Assembly: GCA_944326265.1 (NCBI GenBank)
Contig: CALVDE010000001.1
Span: 248,001-312,000, forward strand
From: an uncultured Bacteroidales bacterium
GTDB taxonomy: Bacteria > Bacteroidota > Bacteroidia > Bacteroidales > UBA932
Reading direction: 5' to 3'
DNA length: 64,000 bases
Below are positions 51,096 through 61,081 of the stretch, piece after piece. Under the pieces are notes generated by a model. It had not been told where the DNA came from and ran no database searches. It was given only the letters and a program-made list of their open reading frames with translations. Within the stretch, counting starts at the first letter, position 1; each line of letters starts with the position of its first letter. Made by a program: the position numbers and the translations under genes.

Positions 51096-54020
51096 ATGGA
51101 CAGGAAACGATTAAGGGACATACTGTGTGCGTGTGCCGTCATGCTGATGCTGACGTGCGGCTCGTATGTTATAAGAGGTATGGCCGGTCCTTATGCCGTG
51201 GCCGGATACGGGCGGCCGGCCGTGGATTCGCTTGCGGCCCCGGATTCTGTTACTGTCCCGGACTCACCGGTTTCTCCGGACTCGCTGGTTCTTACGGACT
51301 CGCTGATGTCTCCGGATTCGCTGTTCCCCGGTGACTCTCTGTCCGTTCCGGACTCTCTTGCAGTGCCGGACTCTCTGTCGGACTCCACTGCCGCAGATTC
51401 GATTGTGGTGTATACGGTAAGGCAGCTCAGGCAGATGGAGCGTGACAGCATCCGCAAGCGTAAGGACGCATACAAGGACAGTGTCTCAGCCATAAAGCAG
51501 GCTGCCCTGGACAGCGTCCACTATATACGCGACAGCATCAAGGCGTTCAAGGACAGTGTCAGATGGGCCAAGCCAAGGGTGCTCGATACGTGGTTTCTTC
51601 CAGACAGCCTTTATTATCAGCGCGTGCTGTCATGGACGACGGGCACATACGCCAACGAGTACAGGCACGCGGATGTGGACACCACCTTCAATGACTGGTA
51701 CACCGAATATCCGTTCTACAAGGAGGACATAGATGCCGTATATCTCGGAACGGTCGGCTCGGCCACGCAGAATGTCAATTTTTTCCGGCGGCGTGAGTTC
51801 GATATCTTCAAGGGATATGCTCCATACCTGACATATTCGCATACTCCGGAGGATCTTCAGTTCTATAACGTCAAGTCTCCCTACACCGAACTGGCTTACT
51901 GGGGAACCATCTTCGCCTTCAAGGACAAGGAAGAGACCAACGTGCGTTTCATGCACACGCAGAACATTACTCCTGAATGGAACATTGCAGTGCTTTTCCA
52001 GGGCTGGAAGGCAGCGGGCATACTGACCCGTGAGGAGACCTCCAACAACTCTCTGGAGGTGACTACCAATTATCTGGGGCGCGACTATGTGATGAATGCC
52101 GGATTCATACACCACAACATCACCCGTCAGGAGAACGGTGGCATCCAGGATTCGTATATGGTCAGGGACACTACGGTGGATGCCAAGACCATAGCGGTGA
52201 ATCTCCAGAACGCGCAGAACAAGCTCTCCCGGAATACATTCTTCCTGAACCACTCCTACAATATTCATCTGGAATCCCGCAGCCAGCGTGTGCGCAAGGC
52301 TATGGAGAAAGACTCGGCCATGGCGGCTGCCGTGGACTCGCTGGTCGGGCTAAGGATGGCTGCATACGAGCGGGCTGTGGATGCGGCAGTGGAGGCCGCG
52401 AAGAGACCTCCCGTGCCGGACAGTACTGAGGTTCCTTCGGATTCTCTGGGCTTTGCGGCGGATTCGCTTCTGTCTTCTGTTCCGGATTCCCTGGCGGCAG
52501 TTCCGGATTCTCTGCAGGCAGTTTCTGATACTCTGGCAGATATTCAAGCGGATGTCCAGGATACTTTGGCGGTTGTTTCTGAGGATACTGCAGCCGTACA
52601 GCTTACGGTTGACCCGCTTTCAGTGCCGGTTGATACAGCCTCGGCTCAGTCACCGGTGGATTCACTCCCGGCTCCTGCCGCTGACAGTGCGGCATCGGCA
52701 GCTGTTGCGGATACCGCATCAGTTCTGACTCCGGAGGACTCCATTGCCATGGCTGTAGCCGATTCTCTCCTGAGGGCTTCTGTCATGGATACGCTTCTTC
52801 CTCCTACCAGAGAAGAGATCTACGCGCAGCTGTGCGATTCCCTGCTGTTCGGGCAAGGCGGCGAGGGTCCCCTCATATCGGTGGGCCATGTGGGAGAAGT
52901 ATCGCGGTACTACCGCTACTATACCGACGAGATAGGTCTTACGGACGAGGTAGGACGTAATTTCTACAACAATATGTTCTACCTTAATCCCACATCCTCG
53001 GCGGATTCGATGCGGGTGCTGAGTGTGGACAACAAGCTGTTCTTCAAGCTTCAGCCGTGGGCCAGGGATGCCGTGGTGTCGGAGATTACCGGAGGCGTGG
53101 GCTATCAGTGGAACAGTATCTATGCTTTCCGTCCGGAGATGTTCATCACCGGTAACCGCAATGTGCACCAGAGTGACCTGTACATCTACGCCGGCGCTGC
53201 CGGAGAGTATAAGAAGTATCTCAGATGGGGTGCGGATGCCAGGTACAGTTTCCTGGGTTATTACCGCAATGACTTCGACGTGGATGCTTTTGTGGACATC
53301 TCTTTCTATCCATTCAGGGACAGGACGGAGCCTATAACACTTGGAGGACGTTTCAGCACTTCCCTGAAGGAGCCTGACTGGTACTCCCAGCACTATTGGT
53401 CCAACCATTATGTATGGGACAATGATTTCGGCAAGACATCCACCACTAAAGTCGAGGCGCAGCTGGATATTCCGAAGTGGAGAATGGATGCGGGATTCAG
53501 TTATGCGCTGATCAACAATTACCTGTACAACGACACCCTCGGTATCGTCCGTCAGCATACGGGCCTTGTCAACGTGATGAGTGCCTATCTGCACAAGGAT
53601 TTCAAGCTGTGGTGGTTCCATCTGGACAACCACGTGCTTTTCCAGTACTCTTCCGACAGGAATGTGCTCCCGCTGCCTATGTTCACCTTCCATCTGCGGT
53701 ACTATATCGAGATAGAGGCGGTGAAGAACGTACTGACCCTGCAGCTCGGTGCCGATGCCAGACTCAATACTCTGTATTATGCACCGGCATACAATCCCGC
53801 CCTGGGCACTTTCCAGCTCCAGACCCGGGAGCTCATAGGCAACAATCCGTACATCGATGTCTTCCTCAACATGCAGTGGAAGAGGGTCAATGTCTTTCTC
53901 AAGGTGGTCAATGTCGGGGAGGGATGGCCGGACGGAGGCGCAATGTTCTCGGCATACCACTATATAAGACCCACTCTCGGTTTCAAGGTCGGTATTCACT
54001 GGCCGTTCTATATCGAATAG
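51096..54020 (+). CDS. Putative_porin family outer-membrane protein with Asp-Ser-rich linkers
   Basis: 974 residues. A signal-type segment (DILCACAVMLMLTCGSYVI) is followed by a low-complexity region, roughly residues 45-110, built of PDSL, SPDSL and VPDSL units. The Putative_porin barrel follows with FLPDSLYYQRVLSWTTGTYANEY, FFRRREFDIFKGYAPYLTYSH and many amphipathic strands to HYIRPTLGFKVGIHWPFYIE. A second acidic Pro/Asp/Ser/Ala-rich insert at about residues 445-570 splits the barrel. Predicted outer-membrane channel or transporter of unknown substrate. The next gene is 10 bases away. Confidence 0.82.
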   Translation: MDRKRLRDILCACAVMLMLTCGSYVIRGMAGPYAVAGYGRPAVDSLAAPDSVTVPDSPVSPDSLVLTDSLMSPDSLFPGDSLSVPDSLAVPDSLSDSTAADSIVVYTVRQLRQMERDSIRKRKDAYKDSVSAIKQAALDSVHYIRDSIKAFKDSVRWAKPRVLDTWFLPDSLYYQRVLSWTTGTYANEYRHADVDTTFNDWYTEYPFYKEDIDAVYLGTVGSATQNVNFFRRREFDIFKGYAPYLTYSHTPEDLQFYNVKSPYTELAYWGTIFAFKDKEETNVRFMHTQNITPEWNIAVLFQGWKAAGILTREETSNNSLEVTTNYLGRDYVMNAGFIHHNITRQENGGIQDSYMVRDTTVDAKTIAVNLQNAQNKLSRNTFFLNHSYNIHLESRSQRVRKAMEKDSAMAAAVDSLVGLRMAAYERAVDAAVEAAKRPPVPDSTEVPSDSLGFAADSLLSSVPDSLAAVPDSLQAVSDTLADIQADVQDTLAVVSEDTAAVQLTVDPLSVPVDTASAQSPVDSLPAPAADSAASAAVADTASVLTPEDSIAMAVADSLLRASVMDTLLPPTREEIYAQLCDSLLFGQGGEGPLISVGHVGEVSRYYRYYTDEIGLTDEVGRNFYNNMFYLNPTSSADSMRVLSVDNKLFFKLQPWARDAVVSEITGGVGYQWNSIYAFRPEMFITGNRNVHQSDLYIYAGAAGEYKKYLRWGADARYSFLGYYRNDFDVDAFVDISFYPFRDRTEPITLGGRFSTSLKEPDWYSQHYWSNHYVWDNDFGKTSTTKVEAQLDIPKWRMDAGFSYALINNYLYNDTLGIVRQHTGLVNVMSAYLHKDFKLWWFHLDNHVLFQYSSDRNVLPLPMFTFHLRYYIEIEAVKNVLTLQLGADARLNTLYYAPAYNPALGTFQLQTRELIGNNPYIDVFLNMQWKRVNVFLKVVNVGEGWPDGGAMFSAYHYIRPTLGFKVGIHWPFYIE

Positions 54021-54029
54021 CGGGCTTGC

Positions 54030-55091
54030 ATGAGAGGTCTCAGAATACCGGTCTGTGTACTGCTGATATTCCTGTGCGGCAACTTTATCAGGCAACTGGA
54101 AGATTTCCGTCCGGAGTCTTCCGGCAGTGTCTTTCCGGTATGCGGAGACTCGCTGACGGCCTATATCGGCATCCGCAGCGGCATGTATACGTCAGGAGGT
54201 TTCCGGATCGGTTTCCAGCATGAACTTCTTACGGCTTTTGCCGATTCGCTTGGTATCGGCATGAATGTGACCGGAGTGTATGAAAGAGGTGACTGCTGGA
54301 AGATGCTGGCTGACGGAGATGTGGACATAGTCGCAGTAAACGCTTCGGATTCGGTCCCTGCGCCTTACCGTGCAGAAGTGGTGTTCAGTATGCCTTTCAG
54401 GGGATATGCCTGGGCGGTGCGCGGTGACAGGACGGATCTTCTGGCCGCTGTGAACAGATGGCTTGGGCTGATCTCGGCAAGCGGACTGATGCATGAGGCG
54501 GAGGACCGGTATTTCCGATCCTACAATGTCCGCCCGCGATCGGGTGCGGCGGCAGACTGCATCTCTCCCTATGACGGTATCATCAGGAAGTACAGCAGCC
54601 TTCTGTGCTGGGACTGGAGGCTGCTGGCAGCCGTGGTGTTCAAGGAGTCGCGTTTCTCCATAGGGGCTTATTCCAGACGCGGGGCTGCCGGGCTTATGCA
54701 GGTGAAGCTCTCTACGGCTGGATACTACGGTGTGACAGATCTGCTGGATCCCGAAGAGAATATCAGGGCAGGAGTGCTGCATCTGCGCCGGATTCAGGAA
54801 CGTTATCAGGAGCAGGGACTCGATTCGGTTAATGTCGTAAAATTCACTTTGGCGGCCTACAATGCCGGGGAGAGCAGGATCAGGGACTGTGTCAATTTCA
54901 CAATGGATCTCGGCAGGGACTTTATGGACTGGGACACGGTGGCGGCGACCATCCCGCTGATGGCCGAGCGGGAGTATGTCGAGGATGCGGACTTCCTCCG
55001 TCACGGAAGGTTCCGAGGGCAGGAGACCGTCCGGTATGTCAGGGACGTTCTGTCCAAATACGAAGAATACCGTACAGCAGTGGAAGGGTAG
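54030..55091 (+). CDS. MltF-like lytic transglycosylase with solute-binding domain
   Basis: 353 residues. The N-terminal part after the signal/anchor (IPVCVLLIFLCGNF) is an SBP_bac_3-like fold, shortened, with AYIGIRSGMYTSGGFRIGFQHELL and DGDVDIVAVNASD. The C-terminal SLT domain has the catalytic Glu in AAVVFKESRFSIGAYSRRGAAGLMQV and the AAYNAGESRIRDC motif. It cleaves peptidoglycan glycan strands to 1,6-anhydro products, which would feed the AmgK/MurU recycling pair encoded nearby. Stop is 3 bases from that of the convergent pseudouridine synthase. Confidence 0.9.
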   Translation: MRGLRIPVCVLLIFLCGNFIRQLEDFRPESSGSVFPVCGDSLTAYIGIRSGMYTSGGFRIGFQHELLTAFADSLGIGMNVTGVYERGDCWKMLADGDVDIVAVNASDSVPAPYRAEVVFSMPFRGYAWAVRGDRTDLLAAVNRWLGLISASGLMHEAEDRYFRSYNVRPRSGAAADCISPYDGIIRKYSSLLCWDWRLLAAVVFKESRFSIGAYSRRGAAGLMQVKLSTAGYYGVTDLLDPEENIRAGVLHLRRIQERYQEQGLDSVNVVKFTLAAYNAGESRIRDCVNFTMDLGRDFMDWDTVAATIPLMAEREYVEDADFLRHGRFRGQETVRYVRDVLSKYEEYRTAVEG

Positions 55092-55094
55092 GGA

Positions 55095-55808
55095 CTACAT
55101 CTCCTCCATGGGGGTGGGAGCGGTGACAGTCACAGGCTCCTTCCGGGTGGGATGGAGAAATGTCACCTGGCGGGCGTGCAGGCTTATGCTGCCGTCCGGA
55201 TTGGAGCGGCGCGCTCCGTATTTGAGGTCACCCTTGATGGGACAGCCGATAGAGGCGAGCTGACAGCGGATCTGGTGATGGCGGCCGGTGAGCAGCTCCA
55301 CCTCCACCAGGAAATATTTCCTTGTAGGACGCAGCAGGCGGTAGCGCAGCAGGGCCTCCTTGGCTCCGGGCTGCGGATGCGGATGGCTGTAGGACTTGTT
55401 CTGCTTCTCGTTGCGGGTGAGCCAGGTACGGATCTCGCCCTCCGGAGGAACCGGGGAGTTCTCCACCAGGGCCCAGTAGATTTTTCCGGCATTTCCCTCC
55501 CGGAAGGCGGCGGATAGACGGGTCAGGGCCTTGGAGGTCTTGGCCAGGATGACGGCTCCGCTGACCGGACGGTCGAGGCGGTGTGGCACACCCATGAACA
55601 CCTGGCCGGGCTTCCCGTCGCGGAGGGCGATGAAAGCCTTGAGTTTCTCCGTAAGGGGCTCGTCGCCGGTCTTGTCGCCCTGGACTATCTCGCCGGGACG
55701 CTTGTTCAGGACCAGGACGTGGTTGTCCTCGTAGAGGATGCGGGAAGCTATGTCCTCTGTCTCCTCCGGGGTGAGTGCCCGGTATGGACTAGTACTGCTC
55801 GCTGTCAT
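55095..55808 (-). CDS. RluA-family pseudouridine synthase
   Basis: 237 residues from ATG 55808 ([16 protein letters not shown]); a start at 55832 would add eight residues and deepen the overlap with panB from 20 to 44 bases. The catalytic motif is [20 protein letters not shown], with the nucleophilic Asp, and [22 protein letters not shown] and GDLKYGA also match. No S4 domain is present. It isomerises uridine in rRNA or tRNA; the target site is not predictable. Co-transcribed with panB. Confidence 0.9.
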   Translation of the reverse strand: MTASSTSPYRALTPEETEDIASRILYEDNHVLVLNKRPGEIVQGDKTGDEPLTEKLKAFIALRDGKPGQVFMGVPHRLDRPVSGAVILAKTSKALTRLSAAFREGNAGKIYWALVENSPVPPEGEIRTWLTRNEKQNKSYSHPHPQPGAKEALLRYRLLRPTRKYFLVEVELLTGRHHQIRCQLASIGCPIKGDLKYGARRSNPDGSISLHARQVTFLHPTRKEPVTVTAPTPMEEM

Positions 55809-56604
55809 TGGGGAAATCACATGATTTGACATCTTCGATGTACTGCCGGAATGCCTTGAGGCTGATATCGTGGAGATCCGCGTAGCGGCGCAGGAACCTG
55901 GGGGAGAACTTGGTCGTCAGCCCGAGCATGTCGTGCATCACGAGGACCTGGCCGTCCACATACCGTCCGGCTCCTATTCCTATTACAGGTATTTTCAGGG
56001 TCTCGGCGACCTTTTTCCCGAGCATAGCCGGTATCTTCTCCAGTACAAGGGCGAAGCAGCCGGCATTCTCCAGAGCTATGGCATCCTGCAGGAGCCTTGC
56101 GGCCTCATCCTCCTCCTTGGCCCTGACGGCGTATGTCCCGAACTTATGTATGGACTGGGGTGTGAGTCCCAGATGGCCCATGACCGGGATGCCCGCCGAT
56201 AGGATGCGCTCGACTGACTCGAGTATCTCCATTCCTCCCTCTATCTTCACTGCATCCGCCTCCGATTCCTTCATGATGCGGATGGCGTTGCTGACAGCCA
56301 TCTTGGAATTGCCCTGGTAGGAGCCGAAGGGCATGTCCACCACCACGAGCGGGTTCTTGACGGCGCGGGTCACGCTCTGGGCATGGTAGATCATCTGATC
56401 GACGGTAATCGGGATGGTGGTCTCGTGCCCGGCCATCACGTTGGCTGCCGAGTCTCCGACGAGGACCACGTCTATCCCTGCCTCGTCGACGATGCGTGCG
56501 GATGTGAAATCGTATGCTGTGAGCATGGCGATTTTCTCGCCCTGCTGTTTCATCTCAAGTAATCTGTGGGTTGTCATCACCCTTACATTGCCTTCAGTTG
56601 ACAT
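55789..56604 (-). CDS. panB: 3-methyl-2-oxobutanoate hydroxymethyltransferase
   Basis: 271 residues from ATG 56604 ([20 protein letters not shown]); an upstream in-frame codon is inside the AT-rich divergent spacer. Family hallmarks are [57 protein letters not shown] and [12 protein letters not shown]. It makes ketopantoate, the first committed step of pantothenate synthesis. No panC or panD lies nearby. Divergent from dnaK across about 176 bases. Confidence 0.96.
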   Translation of the reverse strand: MSTEGNVRVMTTHRLLEMKQQGEKIAMLTAYDFTSARIVDEAGIDVVLVGDSAANVMAGHETTIPITVDQMIYHAQSVTRAVKNPLVVVDMPFGSYQGNSKMAVSNAIRIMKESEADAVKIEGGMEILESVERILSAGIPVMGHLGLTPQSIHKFGTYAVRAKEEDEAARLLQDAIALENAGCFALVLEKIPAMLGKKVAETLKIPVIGIGAGRYVDGQVLVMHDMLGLTTKFSPRFLRRYADLHDISLKAFRQYIEDVKSCDFPNDSEQY

Positions 56605-56669
56605 GTCTTTGCCTGTTTTGTCTTGTATTTGGACTGCAAAGGAATACAATAATTATTACAATTCCAATA

Positions 56670-56707
56670 TGACATGTTGTCAGTTTTCGGCATTTGGCAT
56701 AATCTTG
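56670..56707 (+). promoter_or_regulatory. dnaK promoter region with small palindrome
   Basis: TTG (56677-56679), 20 bases, TAATCTTG (56700-56707) form a near-consensus promoter 73 bases before dnaK. The inverted repeat TGACA-TGT-TGTCA (56670-56682) overlaps the upstream element and may be a repressor site. It is not the CIRCE element. Confidence 0.35.
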
Positions 56708-56780
56708 GAGTAAGAGAGTTTCGACCGCTTGAGAATCAGGCGGCGGCAATTGTAGAAAAAAATTAAAAAATATAAGAATT

Positions 56781-58709
56781 ATGGGAAAGATTATCGGTAT
56801 AGACCTTGGAACCACCAACTCCTGCGTAGCAGTGATGGAAGGTAACGAGCCCGCAGTGATCATCAACAGCGAGGGCAAGAGGACCACTCCTTCGGTAGTG
56901 GCATTTACGGACAACGGGGAAAGGAAGATCGGCGACCCCGCCAAGAGGCAGGCGATCACCAACCCCAACAAGACCATATTCTCAATCAAGAGATTCATGG
57001 GTGAGCCTTATGACAGAGTTCAGAACGAGATATCCCGCGTACCTTATAAGGTAGTGCGCGGTGACAACGGCACTGCACGTGTCGACATCGACGGCCGTCT
57101 CTATTCTCCTCAGGAGATTTCGGCCATGATTCTTCAGAAGATGAAGAAGACAGCCGAGGACTATCTCGGACAGGAGGTGACCGAGGCTGTCATTACGGTG
57201 CCCGCCTACTTCAGCGACTCGCAGAGGCAGGCCACCAAGGAGGCCGGTGAGATCGCGGGCCTGAAGGTAAAGCGTATCATCAACGAGCCTACCGCAGCCG
57301 CACTGGCATACGGTATGGACAAGAAGAAGAACGATATGAAAGTGGCCGTCTACGACCTCGGCGGCGGTACATTCGATATCTCCATCCTGGAGCTCGGTGA
57401 CGGTGTGTTCGAGGTTAAGTCCACTAACGGTGATACCCACCTCGGCGGAGATGACTTTGACCACAGGATTATCGACTGGATGGCCACGGAGTTCATGAAC
57501 GACAATCCCGGCGTGGACCTGAGGAAAGACCCCATGGCCCTGCAGAGATTGAAAGAGGCAGCCGAGAAAGCCAAGATCGAGCTCTCCAGCCAGACCTCCA
57601 CTGAGATTAATCTGCCTTACATCATGCCCGTGGACGGTGTGCCCAAACACCTTGTGAAGACCCTCACCAGGGCCAAGTTCGAGCAGATATGCGACGACCT
57701 GATCCAGAGGACCATCGAGCCTTGCCGCAAGGCAGTCGCCGATGCCGGTCTGAAGGTGTCCGATATAGACGAGGTGCTGCTCGTCGGCGGATCGACCCGT
57801 ATCCCCGCCATTCAGCAGATTGTCGAGAAGTTCTTCGGAAAGGCTCCCAACAAGGGTGTCAACCCCGATGAGGTAGTGGCAGTCGGCGCTGCCATCCAGG
57901 GCGGTGTCCTCGCCGGTGACGTGAAGGATGTCCTCCTGCTGGATGTGACCCCTCTGTCCCTCGGTATCGAGACCCTCGGCGGTGTGATGACCAAGCTGAT
58001 CGAGGCCAATACCACCATACCTACCCGCAAGTCGGAGGTATTCTCCACCGCATCGGACAACCAGCCTTCAGTGGAGATTCACGTCCTCCAGGGCGAGCGT
58101 TCCATGGCCCGTGACAACAAGACCATCGGCCGTTTCCACCTCGACGGCATCACTCCCGCTCCCCGTGGAATCCCTCAGATCGAGGTTACCTTCGATATAG
58201 ATGCCAACGGTATCCTGAACGTATCCGCCAAGGACAAGGCTACCGGCAAGGAGCAGAAGATACGTATCGAGGCATCTTCAGGACTGAGCGAGGACGAGAT
58301 CAAGAGGATGCGTGACGAGGCCAAGGCCAACGAGGCCGCAGACAAGGCCGAGCGCGAGAAGATCGACAAGATCAATGCTGCCGACGCCCTCATCTTCCAG
58401 AGCGAGAAGAACCTCAAGGAGTACGGCGACAAGATACCCGCTGACAAGAAGGGTGCCATCGAGAACGCTCTCGGGCAGCTCCGCGAGGCCCACAAGTCGC
58501 AGAACATCTCCGACATCGACCGTGCTACCGAGGCCCTGAACAACGCATGGCACGCAGCATCCGAGGATATGGCCCGCGCTGCTCAGGCAGGCCCTTCAGC
58601 CGGTGCAGGCAGTCAGGCCGGAAACCAGACAAACGGCGGCGGATCATCCTCCAACAGCGGCTCCGGTGACGACAACGTCAAGGACGTGGACTACGAGGAG
58701 GTCAAATAG
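56781..58709 (+). CDS. dnaK: Chaperone Hsp70
   Basis: 642 residues, full length. ATPase domain starts [20 protein letters not shown] and contains [20 protein letters not shown] and [16 protein letters not shown]; the substrate domain has [20 protein letters not shown]; the Gly/Ser-rich tail ends DVDYEEVK. It is the ATP-driven folding chaperone that works with DnaJ and GrpE, both encoded at the right end of the window (from 63384) and not next to it. Followed by a strong terminator. Confidence 0.98.
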   Translation: MGKIIGIDLGTTNSCVAVMEGNEPAVIINSEGKRTTPSVVAFTDNGERKIGDPAKRQAITNPNKTIFSIKRFMGEPYDRVQNEISRVPYKVVRGDNGTARVDIDGRLYSPQEISAMILQKMKKTAEDYLGQEVTEAVITVPAYFSDSQRQATKEAGEIAGLKVKRIINEPTAAALAYGMDKKKNDMKVAVYDLGGGTFDISILELGDGVFEVKSTNGDTHLGGDDFDHRIIDWMATEFMNDNPGVDLRKDPMALQRLKEAAEKAKIELSSQTSTEINLPYIMPVDGVPKHLVKTLTRAKFEQICDDLIQRTIEPCRKAVADAGLKVSDIDEVLLVGGSTRIPAIQQIVEKFFGKAPNKGVNPDEVVAVGAAIQGGVLAGDVKDVLLLDVTPLSLGIETLGGVMTKLIEANTTIPTRKSEVFSTASDNQPSVEIHVLQGERSMARDNKTIGRFHLDGITPAPRGIPQIEVTFDIDANGILNVSAKDKATGKEQKIRIEASSGLSEDEIKRMRDEAKANEAADKAEREKIDKINAADALIFQSEKNLKEYGDKIPADKKGAIENALGQLREAHKSQNISDIDRATEALNNAWHAASEDMARAAQAGPSAGAGSQAGNQTNGGGSSSNSGSGDDNVKDVDYEEVK

Positions 58710-58757
58710 AGCATAGATTACCTTACTCATATAAGAAGTTTATTGATTAGTGTTGAA

Positions 58758-58797
58758 AGAGACCGTGCCGGAAACATCCGGTGCGGTCTCTTTTTTA
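58758..58797 (+). terminator. Intrinsic terminator of dnaK
   Basis: AGAGACCGTGCCGGA pairs with TCCGGTGCGGTCTCT (one G-U) across a 4-6 base loop and is followed by TTTTTT. Confidence 0.88.
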
Positions 58798-58945
58798 TGC
58801 CGTTCCGAAAAAACGTCCGTTTAAAAAGCAGTTTGCCAGTGCGGTTGCGGATGTGCCGTATGTCGAGACAGGGTATATCGTGGACAATGCGGTAACCATA
58901 CCGTTGGGCGGTGTTGCCAGGTTCGAGTATGAGGAGTAGCCGGAG

Positions 58946-59470
58946 TCAGTGTCCGTTGCGGATGCGGGTGGAGGAGATGTCGAGCATGGGGGCATCGGCG
59001 AGGAATCGGATGCCCCTTACGCCGGGCAGGGCGGAGATGTCGCGGAGAGCGGACTCTCCGTCGTAGCCGGGGCGGGGATAGACCCATACTTCGTATCCTT
59101 GCAGGATATCCATGCCTCTGTGCCACTTCGGGAGTGACGGCAGGTTGTCTGCGCCGATGAGCAGTACGAGCTCTGAGGCCGGATCAGCCTGCCTTATGTT
59201 TTCCAGGGTGCGGATGGTGTAGAGCGGCTCGGGAAGGCGGTACTCGATGTCGGACACCGAGATTTTCGGAGAGATGCCGTCGAAGGCGCGGCGCACCTGC
59301 GCAAGGCGCACTTCCGGGTCGGCCAGTGTGGATATGTCCTTGAAAGGATTGTGGGGAGATGGGATGATGACCACGGAGTCCACTTCCGGCAGGGACGCTG
59401 CATAGCGGGCTATGCCGGTGTGGCCGAAGTGCACCGGGTTGAATGAGCCGAAGTACAGTACTTTTCTCAT
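58946..59470 (-). CDS. nadD: Nicotinate-nucleotide adenylyltransferase, short C-terminus
   Basis: 174 residues: YFGSFNPVHFGHTGIARYA gives the nucleotidyl-transferase HxGH motif, then IIPSPHNPFKD, LIGADNLPSLPKWHRG and the C-terminal DISSTRIR. It makes deamido-NAD from nicotinate mononucleotide. Family members normally continue about 20-25 residues past SSTxIR with a helix ending in a V-x-x-Y-I-type segment; here the stop comes three residues later, and no continuation is seen in other frames. The catalytic residues are intact, so activity is still possible. 12 bases after gmk on the same strand. Confidence 0.88.
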   Translation of the reverse strand: MRKVLYFGSFNPVHFGHTGIARYAASLPEVDSVVIIPSPHNPFKDISTLADPEVRLAQVRRAFDGISPKISVSDIEYRLPEPLYTIRTLENIRQADPASELVLLIGADNLPSLPKWHRGMDILQGYEVWVYPRPGYDGESALRDISALPGVRGIRFLADAPMLDISSTRIRNGH

Positions 59471-59482
59471 GTCCGCACGTGC

Positions 59483-60055
59483 TCAGGCCTTTCTGCCGGT
59501 GAACTGCTCGATCAGGCTGTCGGCCTCGGCCAGCGTGCGTTCCAGGCAGTCGTTCTCCAGCACCTTGTCGAAGCGTCCCTCGTATTCCAGCTCCTCTGCG
59601 GCCTTTGCGACCCTGCGCTCTATGGCCTCCGGAGAGTCCGTGCCCCGGCTTTCCAGCCTTCTGCGCAGCTCTTCTATCGAAGGCGGCCTGACGAAGACAG
59701 ACATCGCGCTGTCTCCGAATATGCGTTTGAGATTGACCCCTCCCTTGACATCGATGTCGAAGAGTATGACGTGATCCTTGGCCCATATCCGCTCCACCTC
59801 TGACCGCAGAGTGCCGTAGAACGAGCCGGGATAGACCTCCTCGTATTCTACAAAGGCATCCTGCGATATGAGAGCCCTGAACTGGCTTTCAGTGTAGAAA
59901 TAGTATTCCACCCCGTCGCGCTCTGAGCCTCTGGGTGCCCTGGATGTGGCCGATATGGAGAACTCCAGGAAAGGGTATTTTTTCAGCAGATGTCCTACCA
60001 CCGTGCTCTTGCCGGCTCCCGAAGGAGCAGAGAAAATGATTACTTTTTTGTTCAT
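59483..60055 (-). CDS. gmk: Guanylate kinase
   Basis: 190 residues from ATG 60055 (MNKKVIIFSAPSGAGKSTVV, Walker A); an upstream in-frame codon lies within the fba promoter region. Other landmarks: SATSRAPRGSERDGVEYYF for GMP binding, FVEYEEVYPGSFYGT and LFDIDVKGG. It phosphorylates GMP to GDP. Paired with nadD on the minus strand; divergent from fba. Confidence 0.96.
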   Translation of the reverse strand: MNKKVIIFSAPSGAGKSTVVGHLLKKYPFLEFSISATSRAPRGSERDGVEYYFYTESQFRALISQDAFVEYEEVYPGSFYGTLRSEVERIWAKDHVILFDIDVKGGVNLKRIFGDSAMSVFVRPPSIEELRRRLESRGTDSPEAIERRVAKAAEELEYEGRFDKVLENDCLERTLAEADSLIEQFTGRKA

Positions 60056-60077
60056 TCTGCAAAAATACTTAAATTTG
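60047..60077 (+). promoter_or_regulatory. fba promoter
   Basis: TTTG (60047-60050), 19 bases, TAAATTTG (60070-60077), a perfect Bacteroidetes promoter 41 bases before the fba ATG. The -33 element lies within the first codons of the divergent gmk gene. Confidence 0.78.
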
Positions 60078-60118
60078 CGAGAGATAAAAACAGACACTAA
60101 CTCTTAAACATAAACACT

Positions 60119-61081
60119 ATGGTATCTTACAAGGATCTTGGCCTGGTGAACTCAAGGGAGCTCTTCAAGAAGGCCATCAACGGCGGATATGCTATTCCCG
60201 CCTTCAACTTCAACAACATGGAGCAGATGCAGGCCATCATACAGGCATGTGTGGAGACCAAGTCGCCCGTGATCCTTCAGGTGTCCAGCGGTGCCAGAAA
60301 GTATGCCAACCAGACGATCCTGCGCTATATGGCACAGGGCGGTGTGGAATACGCCAAGGAACTCGGCTGTCAGATTCCCATCGTGCTGCATCTGGACCAC
60401 GGAGACACTTTCGAGCTCTGCAAGAGCTGCATCGAGTACGGATTCTCGTCCGTGATGATCGACGGCTCCTCGAAGCCTTACGACGAGAACGTCGAGCTGA
60501 CCCGCAGGGTGGTGGAGTATGCCCATCAGTATGACGTGACTGTCGAGGGCGAGCTGGGAGTGCTTGCCGGAGTCGAGGATGACGTGAAGGCCGAGAGCCA
60601 CACCTATACCCGTCCTGAGGAAGTGGAGGACTTTGTGAGCAAGACCGGAGTGGATTCGCTGGCCATTTCCATCGGAACATCCCACGGAGCATATAAGTTC
60701 AAACCGGGTCAGAAGCCCGAGATCCGTCTGGATATCCTGCACGAGATAGAGAAGAGAATCCCCGGATTCCCCATCGTCCTGCACGGTTCGTCCTCAGTGC
60801 CTCAGGACATCGTAGCCGAGATCAATCATTACGGCGGCCGTCTGAAGGACTCCATCGGCATACCCGAGGACCAGCTCCGCGAGGCCGCCAAGTCAGCAGT
60901 ATGCAAGATCAACATCGACAGCGACGGCCGTCTGGCCATGACCGCAGCTATCCGCAAGGTCTTTGTCGAGCATCCCGAGGAGTTCGATCCCAGGAAATAT
61001 CTCGGCCCCGCAAGGGAGAAGCTCAAGAATCTGTACAAGCACAAGATCTACGATGTGCTCGGCAGCAACGACAAGATGTAA
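60119..61081 (+). CDS. fba: Class II fructose-bisphosphate aldolase
   Basis: 320 residues with the zinc-dependent class II signature: YAIPAFNFNNMEQMQAI, VLHLDHGDTFELCKSCIEYGFSSVMIDGS, VEGELGVLAGVEDD, AISIGTSHGAYKF and IVLHGSSSVP. The catalytic Asp and zinc-binding His are within LDHGD, and a further His is in TSHG and LHGSS. It cleaves fructose-1,6-bisphosphate to DHAP and glyceraldehyde-3-phosphate. Stands alone with its own promoter and a terminator-like hairpin after the stop. Confidence 0.96.
   Translation: MVSYKDLGLVNSRELFKKAINGGYAIPAFNFNNMEQMQAIIQACVETKSPVILQVSSGARKYANQTILRYMAQGGVEYAKELGCQIPIVLHLDHGDTFELCKSCIEYGFSSVMIDGSSKPYDENVELTRRVVEYAHQYDVTVEGELGVLAGVEDDVKAESHTYTRPEEVEDFVSKTGVDSLAISIGTSHGAYKFKPGQKPEIRLDILHEIEKRIPGFPIVLHGSSSVPQDIVAEINHYGGRLKDSIGIPEDQLREAAKSAVCKINIDSDGRLAMTAAIRKVFVEHPEEFDPRKYLGPAREKLKNLYKHKIYDVLGSNDKM

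Noticed and set aside
51200-51400. Repeated CCGGACTC-type units suspected as a CRISPR or minisatellite
   Set aside because: They encode PDSL repeats in frame within the porin gene; no spacer structure.
58781-58939. Short plus-strand frame of 52 codons after dnaK
   Set aside because: It starts with GTG inside the terminator, has no ribosome site or family match, and is not listed as a gene, although its composition is protein-like and it is mentioned as a possible remnant.
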